Assembly (NCBI GenBank): GCA_015523055.1
Contig: WALD01000080.1
Coordinates: forward strand, 1-21,284
DNA: 21,284 nucleotides
Source of the DNA: Candidatus Altarchaeota archaeon
Lineage (GTDB): Archaea > Altiarchaeota > Altiarchaeia > IMC4 > QMZM01
Direction: 5' to 3'
Shown piece by piece: positions 15,405 through 21,284 of this stretch. Positions within the stretch are counted from its first letter, which is position 1. Each line of letters begins with the position of its first letter. Below the pieces are notes generated by a model that was given only the letters and a program-made list of their open reading frames with translations, was not told the origin of the DNA and searched no databases. The position numbers and the translations under genes were made by a program.

Positions 15405-15405
15405 A

Positions 15406-15738
15406 ATGAATAAAGAATCTGATGCTGTTTTGTTAAGGATTTTCATCGGCGAGTCAGACACGTATGATGGAAAACCGCTATATAAATATCTTGTGGAAAC
15501 GTTCAGAAAAGAAGGGTTAGCAGGTGCTACTGTTTTAAGGGGCATTGATGGTTTCGGAAAAACAAGCAGGGTTCATACGACCTCAATACTTAGGCTTTCA
15601 ACAGACCTGCCAATAGTCATTGAGGTCGCAGATAAGAAGGAGAATATTGATAGGATAAAACCAAAACTCGACGGGATGATAAAAGAGGGTCTGATAACTG
15701 AAGAGAAGGTCAGGATAATTTTATATGGAGGGGGATGA
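15406..15738 (+). CDS. DUF190 family protein (CrcB partner)
   Basis: A 110-residue PII-like alpha/beta protein of DUF190. It has LLRIFIGESDTYDGKPLYKYLVE at the N-terminus, then AGATVLRGIDGFGKTS and the PIVIEVADKKENI segment. It directly follows crcB, the most common genomic partner of this family, and is presumed to modulate fluoride export, though its exact role is unproven. Last gene of the flpA-crcB-DUF190 transcript. Cytoplasmic. Confidence 0.9.
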   Translation: MNKESDAVLLRIFIGESDTYDGKPLYKYLVETFRKEGLAGATVLRGIDGFGKTSRVHTTSILRLSTDLPIVIEVADKKENIDRIKPKLDGMIKEGLITEEKVRIILYGGG

Positions 15739-15773
15739 GAGAGGAGACTAAAGATCTAATGCAAAAACGAAGA

Positions 15774-15839
15774 GTATTTAAAAAAACTGACGAATAAGTA
15801 ATTAGAAGATTGATCATATCTCCCTTGAAGGTGATATCT
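15774..15839 (+). promoter_or_regulatory. Promoter and leader of the lysine-rich protein gene
   Basis: TATTTAAAAA (about 15775-15784) is a TATA candidate, placing transcription start near 15805 with a leader of about 35 nt. AAGGTGAT lies 5 nt before ATG 15840, a strong Shine-Dalgarno. This implies an independently transcribed gene. Confidence 0.5.
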
Positions 15840-16019
15840 ATGGCTACTAAGAAAAAGACCATGAAGAAAACTACAAAAAAGAATGCAGGCAAAAATGCCA
15901 CTAAAAGGAAGGTAGCGAAGAAGAAACCGGTCAAGAAGCCTGTAAAGAAGAAGACAACAGCAAAGAAGCCTGTAAAGAAGAAGGCATCGGCGAAGAAAAA
16001 ATCAGGCAGAAAGAGATAG
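15840..16019 (+). CDS. Lysine-rich histone-H1-like protein, 59 aa
   Basis: The protein has 59 residues of which 27 are Lys and 3 Arg, with no acidic residue; the remainder is mostly Ala, Thr, Pro, Val, Gly and Ser. The core KKPVKK recurs three times, and at DNA level a block around AAGAAGCCTGTAAAGAAG is repeated 33 nt apart (near 15931 and 15964). The composition resembles linker-histone C-tails and bacterial Hc1/AlgP-like proteins, so it is probably a disordered nucleic-acid-binding protein. The open frame extends 10 codons upstream (15810), but the AAGGTGAT Shine-Dalgarno fixes ATG 15840. It has its own promoter and is followed by T-rich terminator-like sequence. Not an archaeal histone-fold protein or Alba. 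Confidence 0.8.
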   Translation: MATKKKTMKKTTKKNAGKNATKRKVAKKKPVKKPVKKKTTAKKPVKKKASAKKKSGRKR

Positions 16020-16066
16020 GACTTATCCGCAGGCTGGACTATTGTTCTTATTAAACCATGGATTGT

Positions 16067-16125
16067 TATCTCTTTTTGATCGTTGAATCCAGTGCTTTAT
16101 CTCTTTTTCATTTTTAGCATATCCT
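16067..16125 (+). terminator. T-rich terminator region
   Basis: TTATCTCTTTTT occurs twice (about 16067 and 16098), the second followed by CATTTTTAG. Archaeal termination typically uses T-tracts without a hairpin. The position after the lysine-rich gene fits. Confidence 0.4.
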
Positions 16126-16174
16126 GCCTTGCTATGTAGTAGCTGCTATTTAAAATATTTGAGTTTACAAGGCA

Positions 16175-16200
16175 GATGGATTAAATAAATAGATTCCATC
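16175..16200. promoter_or_regulatory. ahcY promoter with flanking inverted repeat
   Basis: GATGGA (16175-16180) and TCCATC (16195-16200) flank an AT-rich TATA-like core of 14 nt (TTAAATAAAT and on), just upstream of ATG 16214. A repressor dimer bridging the TATA box is one reading; six-bp arms can also arise by chance. Confidence 0.35.
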
Positions 16201-16213
16201 CAATAATTACAGA

Positions 16214-17458
16214 ATGGACTACGATATTAAGGATATAGGGCTGGCGGATTCAGGACGGCTGAAGGTTGAATGGGCCAGAGCCCACATGCCTGTTTTGATG
16301 GAGATCAAGAAGGATTTTTTACAGGATAAGCCCCTTGAGGGAAGTAGAGTAGGGTTTGCTCTCCACGTAACAAAAGAAACGGCAGTCCTTGTGGAAACTC
16401 TCGTGGCAGGGGGTGCGGATGTTTCAATAACAGGATGTAATCCTCTTTCTACCCAGGACGATGTTGCAGCCTATCTGGCATCGGAGGGAATCAGGGTCTA
16501 CGCATGGAGAGGTGAGACAAAGGAGGAGTATTACAAGAACATCAACAGGGTGCTGGACTTCAGGCCGAATATAACCATAGATGATGGAGGAGACCTGGTA
16601 TTTGCTGTTCATAAAGAGAGGCAGGAACTGCTTAAGGATATCAGAGGTGGATGTGAGGAAACAACAACAGGAATTATAAGGCTCAAGGCTATGGAAAACG
16701 ACAACGCACTGAAATATCCTGTGATGGATGTTAACAATGCTATGACAAAGCACTTCTTCGACAACCGCTATGGAACCGGTCAGTCAACGATTGATGGAAT
16801 TCTCAGGGCCACAAATATTCTCTTTGCTGGCAGGAATGTAGTCGTTTCGGGTTATGGGTTCTGCGGCAGAGGGATAGCAACAAGAGCAAAAGGAATGGGA
16901 AGCAATGTGATTATCACTGAGGTGAACGCAGTCAAGGCACTTGAAGCCGCAATGGACGGTTTTAGAGTAATGCCGATGGATAAAGCGGCTGAGCTTGGCG
17001 ACATATTTATTACTGCAACCGGTGATACCAGCATATTGAGAAAAAAACATTTTGAGAAAATGAAGGATGGCGCTGTGGTAGCGAATTCCGGGCATTTTAA
17101 TGTTGAGATTAATATCCCGGATATCGAGAGCCTATCCAGGGGTAAGGAGACGATTCGTGAGAATGTCGTCAGGTATGAGATGGATGGCAAATCAATATAC
17201 CTCCTTGCAAATGGAAGGCTTGTGAATCTTGCAGCTGCAGAGGGACATCCATCTGAGGTGATGGACATGAGTTTTGCAAATCAGGCGATGGCAGTGAAGC
17301 ATTTGATTGAGAACGAATTGAATCCGGGTGTGCATCCAATCCCGGTGGAGATTGATGAAGGGATTGCAAAGCTGAAGCTAACGACGATGGGTATAGATAT
17401 TGATGTTCTAACAGATAACCAGAAAAAATATCTTAAAACATGGGAGGAAGGAACGTAA
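16214..17458 (+). CDS. ahcY: Adenosylhomocysteinase (SAH hydrolase)
   Basis: An NAD-dependent enzyme that hydrolyses S-adenosylhomocysteine to adenosine and homocysteine, clearing the product of methyltransferases. At 414 residues it is the short archaeal/thermophilic form lacking the ~40-residue insert. Motifs are GCNPLSTQDDVAAYL, ETTTGIIRLKAM, VNNAMTKHFFDNRYGTGQSTIDGI (substrate Lys179/Asp183 region), the NAD loop GYGFCGRG (213-220) and NSGHFNVEI. csl4 starts 1 nt after the stop. Methylation functions are abundant in the window (FlpA, methylthiotransferase), but their proximity may be coincidence. Confidence 0.96.
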   Translation: MDYDIKDIGLADSGRLKVEWARAHMPVLMEIKKDFLQDKPLEGSRVGFALHVTKETAVLVETLVAGGADVSITGCNPLSTQDDVAAYLASEGIRVYAWRGETKEEYYKNINRVLDFRPNITIDDGGDLVFAVHKERQELLKDIRGGCEETTTGIIRLKAMENDNALKYPVMDVNNAMTKHFFDNRYGTGQSTIDGILRATNILFAGRNVVVSGYGFCGRGIATRAKGMGSNVIITEVNAVKALEAAMDGFRVMPMDKAAELGDIFITATGDTSILRKKHFEKMKDGAVVANSGHFNVEINIPDIESLSRGKETIRENVVRYEMDGKSIYLLANGRLVNLAAAEGHPSEVMDMSFANQAMAVKHLIENELNPGVHPIPVEIDEGIAKLKLTTMGIDIDVLTDNQKKYLKTWEEGT

Positions 17459-17459
17459 G

Positions 17460-18017
17460 ATGGAAAAAGACATTAAGCAAATAGGGGATTTTCTTGGAAC
17501 GATAGAAGAATTCGTGCCTGGTGATGGCACATACACAGAAGGAGGTAGGATATATGCCTCGATAATGGGCAATGCCGTTGTTAATAGAGAGAATCATTCC
17601 GTAAGAATCGAGGGTAGAATGCCTGTAGAGCTCAAAGTAGGTCAGACCGTGTTTGGTGATGTTCTCAGTGTCAACAAGAACGTGGTTACTGTTATAGTAA
17701 AGAAGATAAAGGGCTTTAAGGACGAGGTTGATATCAGAACCGGAATTTATGTATCCAATATAGCTGATGAGTATGTGGAGAAGCCAGAGTCAATGTTTGG
17801 TATTGGGGATATAGTCAAGGCCCAGGTAATTAAGATTCAGCCAGGCATGATTGACATCTCAACCAGGGGAGATCTGGGTGTGGTGAAGGCCTTCTGCAAG
17901 CGTTGCAGACATCCCCTCGAAAAGTTGGATGAAAAAAACAAAATGATCTGTCCTAACTGCGGGTTCAGGGATACAAGGAAGGTCGCCAGGGATTACGGTC
18001 ATGTTCTGGAAATCTGA
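17460..18017 (+). CDS. csl4: Exosome RNA-binding subunit Csl4
   Basis: The cap subunit of the archaeal RNA exosome, which recruits RNA and DnaG to the Rrp41/Rrp42 ring. It has 185 residues and three parts: an N-terminal barrel-like domain (GDFLGTIEEFVPGDGTY), an S1 RNA-binding domain (about 62-137, VGQTVFGDVLSVNKNVVTV and GIGDIVKAQVIKI), and a C-terminal zinc ribbon with C146/C149 and C164/C167 (CKRC, CPNC). Normal length. It is sandwiched between ahcY (1-nt gap) and fen1 (5-nt gap), so one transcript. Other exosome genes are not in the window. Confidence 0.95.
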   Translation: MEKDIKQIGDFLGTIEEFVPGDGTYTEGGRIYASIMGNAVVNRENHSVRIEGRMPVELKVGQTVFGDVLSVNKNVVTVIVKKIKGFKDEVDIRTGIYVSNIADEYVEKPESMFGIGDIVKAQVIKIQPGMIDISTRGDLGVVKAFCKRCRHPLEKLDEKNKMICPNCGFRDTRKVARDYGHVLEI

Positions 18018-18022
18018 TTAAA

Positions 18023-18991
18023 ATGGGGGTAAACCTCGGGGATATAGTTCCTCATGAGCCCATTTCCTTTGATGACCTCAGGGGGAAGACTATTGCAATA
18101 GATGCATTTAATAGTATATACCAGTTTCTTGCTTCTATAAGACAGTCTGACGGAACTCCATTAATGGATTCCCTGGGAAGAATTACTTCACACCTCTCTG
18201 GAATTCTCTACAGAACCGGGCGGCTTATGGAGATGGGAATAAGGCCAATCTATGTCTTTGATGGGGAGTCGCCAGACCTGAAGAAGAAGGAGCTGCAGGG
18301 GAGGGCCAGAATCAAGAAAGAGGCTGAGGCTGGATGGAAGAAGGCTCTGGAGGAGAAGAGAATTGAGGATGCAAAGAAATTTGCAGCAAGGACATCAAGG
18401 ATGACTGGTGAGATGTTGGAGGATTCTAAGAAGCTTCTAGGCCTGATGGGAATTCCCTTCGTGCAGGCGCCCTCTGAGGGAGAGGCTCAGTGTGTCCATC
18501 TCTGCAGCAAAGGAGATGCATGGGCAGTTGGGAGTCAGGACTATGACTCGTTACTTCTTGGGGCTGAGAGGCTTGTCAGAGGTCTGACCCTCAGCGGCAG
18601 GATTGAACTTGAGATAATACACCTCAGGAGGGTACTGGATGAACTGAGTCTCGACAGGGAGGATCTGGTGGACATTGCAATCCTTGTTGGAACTGATTTT
18701 AATTCTGGAGTGAAAGGTATAGGGCCAAAAAAGGCACTCAGGATAGTTAAGGAAAAGGGATTTAATTCCATTGAACTTGACTGCAATCCTGATGAAATAA
18801 GAGAACTGTTCCTGAAGCCAAAGGTCACTGATGATTATAAAGTGGTCTGGAGTTCTCCCAAAACAGATGAAATGGTGGAATTTCTCAGCGAAGAGCATAG
18901 CTTTTCAGAGGAGAGGGTCAGGAAGGTCGCCAGGAATCTCTCTGATGCCATGAAGGATTTTTCACAGCAGAGCATCAGTAGATGGTTCTGA
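18023..18991 (+). CDS. fen1: Flap endonuclease 1
   Basis: A structure-specific 5' flap nuclease for Okazaki fragment maturation and repair. At 322 residues it is slightly shorter than the usual ~340. The two-metal site is complete: D27 (IAIDAFN), D80 (YVFDGESP), E152 and E154 (SEGEAQ), D173 and D175 (SQDYD), and D225 (GTDFN). A helix-hairpin-helix follows (GVKGIGPKKALRIV). The last eight residues, QQSISRWF, are a PCNA-interacting PIP box, so the protein is intact. Third gene of the ahcY-csl4-fen1 operon. Confidence 0.96.
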   Translation: MGVNLGDIVPHEPISFDDLRGKTIAIDAFNSIYQFLASIRQSDGTPLMDSLGRITSHLSGILYRTGRLMEMGIRPIYVFDGESPDLKKKELQGRARIKKEAEAGWKKALEEKRIEDAKKFAARTSRMTGEMLEDSKKLLGLMGIPFVQAPSEGEAQCVHLCSKGDAWAVGSQDYDSLLLGAERLVRGLTLSGRIELEIIHLRRVLDELSLDREDLVDIAILVGTDFNSGVKGIGPKKALRIVKEKGFNSIELDCNPDEIRELFLKPKVTDDYKVVWSSPKTDEMVEFLSEEHSFSEERVRKVARNLSDAMKDFSQQSISRWF

Positions 18992-19037
18992 GAAGAATTT
19001 AATCAATGAATCCCATTCTTTGAATGAGAGATATAAA

Positions 19038-19631
19038 ATGAGTATTGCATTAATTGACTACGGAGCAGGAAATCTGAGGAGTATAAGTAACGCTTGTATT
19101 AAATTGGGAGAGAAACCGGTTCTTGTAACAAAGGCAGAGCAGCTGAAGAGAGCGGAAAGAATAATCCTCCCGGGGGTGGGGAATTTCGGTTCTGCGATGC
19201 AGAGTCTTGAAGGCTTCAGAGAGGTTCTGATGGAGGTAATTGACGATGGTGTGCCGTTTCTTGGACTTTGCCTTGGGATACAGGTTATTCTCGAGAGTAG
19301 CGAAGAGTCCCCTGGGGTGAAGGGTCTCGGCATCATAAAGGGGATGTGCAAAAGGTTCCCTTCATCCGTGAAAATTCCGCATATGGGGTGGAATTCTATA
19401 AAGATTAGAAAGGGCAGATTGCTTGAGGGAATTCAGGCAGATGATTATTTCTACTTTGTGCATTCATATTATTCGGTTCCCGAGAATAAGGATATGGTAG
19501 TTGCAACGACAGACTACGGGATTGAGTTTCCGTCGGTCATAGAGAAGGACAATATCTTCGCGACGCAGTTCCATCCCGAGAAGAGTGGGGATGCAGGGCT
19601 GAGAGTGATGAAGAATTTTCTGGGGGTATAA
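19038..19631 (+). CDS. hisH: Imidazole glycerol phosphate synthase, glutaminase subunit
   Basis: Class I glutamine amidotransferase that feeds ammonia to HisF for histidine and AICAR formation. It has 197 residues. The N-terminus is IALIDYGAGNLRSI, the oxyanion strand PGVGNFGSAM is present, the nucleophile is C78 (GLCLGIQ), and H179/E181 (FHPEKSG) complete the triad. A TTG at 19020 would add six residues (MNERYK), but ATG 19038 matches the family N-terminus. It sits 46 nt after fen1 and may have its own promoter. No other his gene is in the window. AICAR links this pathway to purB, which also makes it. Confidence 0.95.
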   Translation: MSIALIDYGAGNLRSISNACIKLGEKPVLVTKAEQLKRAERIILPGVGNFGSAMQSLEGFREVLMEVIDDGVPFLGLCLGIQVILESSEESPGVKGLGIIKGMCKRFPSSVKIPHMGWNSIKIRKGRLLEGIQADDYFYFVHSYYSVPENKDMVVATTDYGIEFPSVIEKDNIFATQFHPEKSGDAGLRVMKNFLGV

Positions 19632-19656
19632 ATTGTTTACAAAAAGGTAAACAATT
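19631..19656. repeat. Inverted repeat unit 1 of a tandem pair
   Basis: A perfect 10-bp inverted repeat: arms AATTGTTTAC and GTAAACAATT, 6-nt spacer AAAAAG, followed by CAGGG. It begins at the last base of the hisH stop. See unit 2 at 19673. Confidence 0.75.
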
Positions 19657-19672
19657 CAGGGATAGGTACTAC

Positions 19673-19698
19673 AATTGTTTACATAAATGTGAACATTT
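19673..19698. repeat. Inverted repeat unit 2 of a tandem pair
   Basis: The left arm AATTGTTTAC is identical to unit 1, the spacer is 6 nt (ATAAAT), and the imperfect right arm is GTGAACATTT; CAGGG follows again. Offset from unit 1 is exactly 42 bp. It ends at the nmd3 stop codon, so the pair fills the convergent gap between hisH and nmd3. Confidence 0.75.
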
Positions 19699-20321
19699 CA
19701 GGGCTCCTTTATCGAGATGGAGAAGCGGTAAAATCTCCTTCCTTTTCTCACTCCTGCCTGCTTCGGGGATTCTCCTGTTTTATATCCCCTCCCGCTGTAG
19801 TGGGCTGCAGTCTGCCTGGCATATCTGAGGGAGGTTATGTAGAAGTCAAATCCCCCCTTTACTTTTTCGACCTTTGATACATACCTTGGATCAACATCCT
19901 TTTCTGTGGGAATCTCCTTGATTCTGAACTGCAGGATTGCCTCGTAGTAGCCGCTGGAGCGCCGGCTGCAGTCCCTACACTGCCTCTTTTCCAGCTTTAT
20001 AGAGGAATTCAGCATGGTTTCGAATTTTTCTCCCCTGTATTCTGCTGTTAGGTTGATGTCAATTTCTATCCTGTTTCTTTTCTCCTCTGATTCGAATTCA
20101 ATCGCTCTTATTTTTATGTCCGGGTGATGGACTAGATTCTCTCTGATAATTCTCTCCAGAAACCGGTCAAGATTTTCATTCCACTTACTCCTGTACATGA
20201 ACCTATTGCAAGAGGGGCATGTCTTTAGCTTTATGCTCCTGAGACCTATCTGGTTATCCTCAAGGAAACAATCAATGCATAATCCCCTGCTGGTTTCCTT
20301 CCCGCATTTTGGACATAACAT
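19698..20321 (-). CDS. nmd3: NMD3-like 60S/50S assembly protein, short form
   Basis: An archaeal relative of the eukaryotic ribosome-export adaptor NMD3. It has 207 residues with three zinc-binding Cys pairs: MLCPKCGKETSRGLCIDC, KTCPSCNRFM and KRQCRDCSRRSSGYYEAILQFR. The second domain (EKVKGGFDFYITSLRYARQ) is also recognisable. It stops right after the strand GRRFYRFSISIKEP, where many NMD3 proteins continue into a further C-terminal domain, so this is either a natural short form or a truncation; no continuing frame is visible past the stop. The start ATG has TAATTAAAGG about 27 nt upstream (minus strand), predicting a leaderless mRNA. Divergent from L39e. Confidence 0.82.
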   Translation of the reverse strand: MLCPKCGKETSRGLCIDCFLEDNQIGLRSIKLKTCPSCNRFMYRSKWNENLDRFLERIIRENLVHHPDIKIRAIEFESEEKRNRIEIDINLTAEYRGEKFETMLNSSIKLEKRQCRDCSRRSSGYYEAILQFRIKEIPTEKDVDPRYVSKVEKVKGGFDFYITSLRYARQTAAHYSGRGYKTGESPKQAGVRKGRRFYRFSISIKEP

Positions 20322-20329
20322 TGTATTTA

Positions 20330-20337
20330 TTTATAAA
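20330..20337 (+). promoter_or_regulatory. TATA box of L39e in a 38-bp divergent promoter
   Basis: TTTATAAA is centred 26-27 nt before the L39e ATG, giving a leaderless start. The nmd3 TATA candidate (about 20341-20356, minus strand) lies on the far side, so the two promoters cross within 38 bp. Confidence 0.55.
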
Positions 20338-20359
20338 CTCCAAATCCTTTAATTAGAGA

Positions 20360-20515
20360 ATGGCAAGAAAGAAGACACCGTTGCTGAAGGGAATCCTGAC
20401 CAGGATGAACCGGGTCAGGAAAAGAGCACCCATCTGGGTATTCGCAAAGACCAACAGGAGGGTCAGAGACAGCCCGAAGTCCAACCGGAATTGGAGAAGG
20501 GGCAAGATATTTTAG
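20360..20515 (+). CDS. rpl39e: 50S ribosomal protein L39e
   Basis: A 51-residue, Arg/Lys-rich protein: MARKKTPLLKGILTRMNR, then RAPIWVFAKTNRRVRDSPKSNRNWRRGKIF. It has the conserved WVxxKTxRRV and the NWRR ending of the family, and it lines the peptide exit tunnel. Length is the norm (50-51). In many archaea L39e is followed by L31e and aIF6; here a 3-TM protein follows 3 nt after the stop. Confidence 0.97.
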   Translation: MARKKTPLLKGILTRMNRVRKRAPIWVFAKTNRRVRDSPKSNRNWRRGKIF

Positions 20516-20518
20516 AAG

Positions 20519-20881
20519 ATGAACCTTATGCTTGAATTTTTGAGTACATGTGTCTTGTTGATATGTCTTCTCATAGCAAGGGACATAGTCAAGGAACTGA
20601 ATGGTAGGCGGAAAGATGGAGTTAGAGCCTTCTTCTTTCTCAGAGCACCTCTCTTTATCAAGAGCCTAAAGGTAATGATATCTGCTATAATCCTCTGGGC
20701 CATCAAGGACGGGATTGGGTTGGTTTCTCATTACTACCCTGCGGAGATTCTCGACCAACTGTATGATTTTACAGGGATTATAATCGCAATAATCTTGTCC
20801 TATGGCCTCTACCTTTTCATAGTGCTGGTAAAGTCGGCTGAGGGCCAGATGAGGTTAAAAATAAATGATCACTCAAGGTAG
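20519..20881 (+). CDS. Three-TM membrane protein, 120 aa
   Basis: No family recognised. Hydrophobic segments are at about 4-21, 48-70 and 82-104, with a basic first loop (KELNGRRKDGVR) and a short charged tail. The gene begins 3 nt after the L39e stop, so it is expressed with a ribosomal protein, and it overlaps the convergent leuS stop by 13 nt. The three-segment layout, with TM2 ending in WAIKDG, resembles the two membrane modules of the DUF835 operon at 10822-11910. That is a by-eye resemblance, not proven homology. Confidence 0.72.
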   Translation: MNLMLEFLSTCVLLICLLIARDIVKELNGRRKDGVRAFFFLRAPLFIKSLKVMISAIILWAIKDGIGLVSHYYPAEILDQLYDFTGIIIAIILSYGLYLFIVLVKSAEGQMRLKINDHSR

Positions 20882-21284
20882 ATCCCCGGTTTCATTGGCA
20901 GTGCTACCTTTGCTTTTCCTTGAGGGTCATTCTCGGCTCTGGGCTGAATCTCAATCTCGCAGTTGAACTCCTTCCCCAGGAAATCAACTGAATCTGACAG
21001 ATATCTGGTTTCTTCATTGAGGGTGAGAATTAATGGCTCTATGTCATCGGGCCTTATTCTGTTCATCAGGGATGAGATTTCCTTTCCATGCGGTTTTAAT
21101 TCGGAATTCTGCATCAATTCACGCATCGTTTTCCCTGATTTTATTTCGGAAAAGAGTTTTCTCTTCCACTCCGGAGCGGGATACAGGTATATCCTCTCTG
21201 GCTTTGTCTTCGTTGCTCCAAGGATATTCCGAATATCTTCCCTAAGTCCAATAATCATATTCTCCTTCACCCTGACCCTATCAT
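20869..21284 (-). CDS. leuS: Leucyl-tRNA synthetase, C-terminal end (partial)
   Basis: The frame is open to the window edge (upstream codons read DRVR before VKEN), so this is the 3' end of a longer gene. The ~138 visible residues match the C-terminal domain of archaeal LeuRS: IYLYPAPEWKRKLFSEI, FLGKEFNCEIEIQP, and the closing KAKVALPMKPGIYLE, like the ALP-x-KPAIY ending of archaeal enzymes. This part contacts the long variable arm of tRNA-Leu. Stop convergent with the 3-TM gene. Confidence 0.85.
   Translation of the reverse strand, partial: DRVRVKENMIIGLREDIRNILGATKTKPERIYLYPAPEWKRKLFSEIKSGKTMRELMQNSELKPHGKEISSLMNRIRPDDIEPLILTLNEETRYLSDSVDFLGKEFNCEIEIQPRAENDPQGKAKVALPMKPGIYLE

Noticed and set aside
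15345..15405. Fluoride riboswitch for crcB
   Set aside because: crcB starts 3 nt after flpA and DUF190 1 nt after crcB, so there is no untranslated space, and no riboswitch-like pseudoknot sequence was seen before flpA.
14834..16796. GAATTC-free 1.96-kb stretch as a foreign insert
   Set aside because: A gap this long is not surprising among about 50 sites, and flpA-crcB-DUF190-ahcY look native in gene content.
16852..17268. 138-codon minus ORF inside ahcY
   Set aside because: Antisense of conserved adenosylhomocysteinase motifs; no independent start signals.
19631..19698. CRISPR mini-array
   Set aside because: Only two units, each itself an inverted repeat, with a 16-nt interval; no cas genes or further repeats.
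1..21284. GATATC as a second over-represented palindrome
   Set aside because: About 17 copies by eye, roughly 2.5 times expectation; this may be explained by frequent Asp-Ile codons, so it is not comparable to GAATTC.

Overview
This window is a stretch of archaeal chromosome, most likely from an uncultured member of the Euryarchaeota in the broad sense. The evidence is archaeal-only or archaeal/eukaryotic genes: ribosomal proteins L15e and L39e, fibrillarin, NMD3, exosome Csl4, FEN1 with a PCNA-binding tail, NOG1-type GTPase, the Era-like GTPase/DUF2073/zinc-ribbon trio, DUF835 and KaiC-like proteins, and an archaeal LeuRS C-terminus. A tRNA-Asn gene carries a bulge-helix-bulge intron. Start sites are typical too: TATA boxes often lie about 26 nt before an ATG with no leader, and many other starts use a GGTGA Shine-Dalgarno. 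I cannot place it to order level. No transposon, phage gene or CRISPR array was seen, and no gap exceeds about 240 nt.

Layout. 1-3560: a small winged-helix protein (+), then amino-acid biosynthesis on the minus strand (dapA, a PEBP lipoprotein, an isopropylmalate/citramalate synthase). 3616-4350: a coiled-coil protein with a C-terminal winged helix. 4388-5189: intron-bearing tRNA-Asn and L15e (-). 5306-6670: tight operon of Era-like GTPase, DUF2073 protein and zinc-ribbon protein, followed by a gap with a perfect 16-bp palindrome. 6908-8465: an unknown small ORF overlapping purB. 8462-9823: a secreted beta-helix protein with a dockerin-like tail (-). 10065-11910: three-gene operon (-) of a 3-TM protein, a 3-TM/DUF835 protein and a KaiC-like ATPase. 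12016-14212: NOG1-type GTPase and a tRNA methylthiotransferase (-). 14367-15738: fibrillarin, CrcB fluoride channel and DUF190. 15840-16019: a 59-residue lysine-rich histone-H1-like protein. 16214-19631: ahcY, csl4, fen1 and an isolated hisH. 19631-19698: two tandem copies of an inverted repeat. 19698-21284: nmd3 (-), L39e and a 3-TM protein (+), and the 3' end of leuS (-).

How it fits together. Much of the window is translation and RNA/DNA information processing. Two features look like unusual biology. One is the membrane/DUF835/KaiC-like operon, which reads as a compact signalling device of unknown input. The other is genome-scale: the palindrome GAATTC occurs about 50 times (by-eye count), roughly one per 430 bp and about 7-8 times expectation. 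It appears in all three coding frames and in intergenic DNA, which resembles the highly iterated palindrome HIP1 of cyanobacteria.
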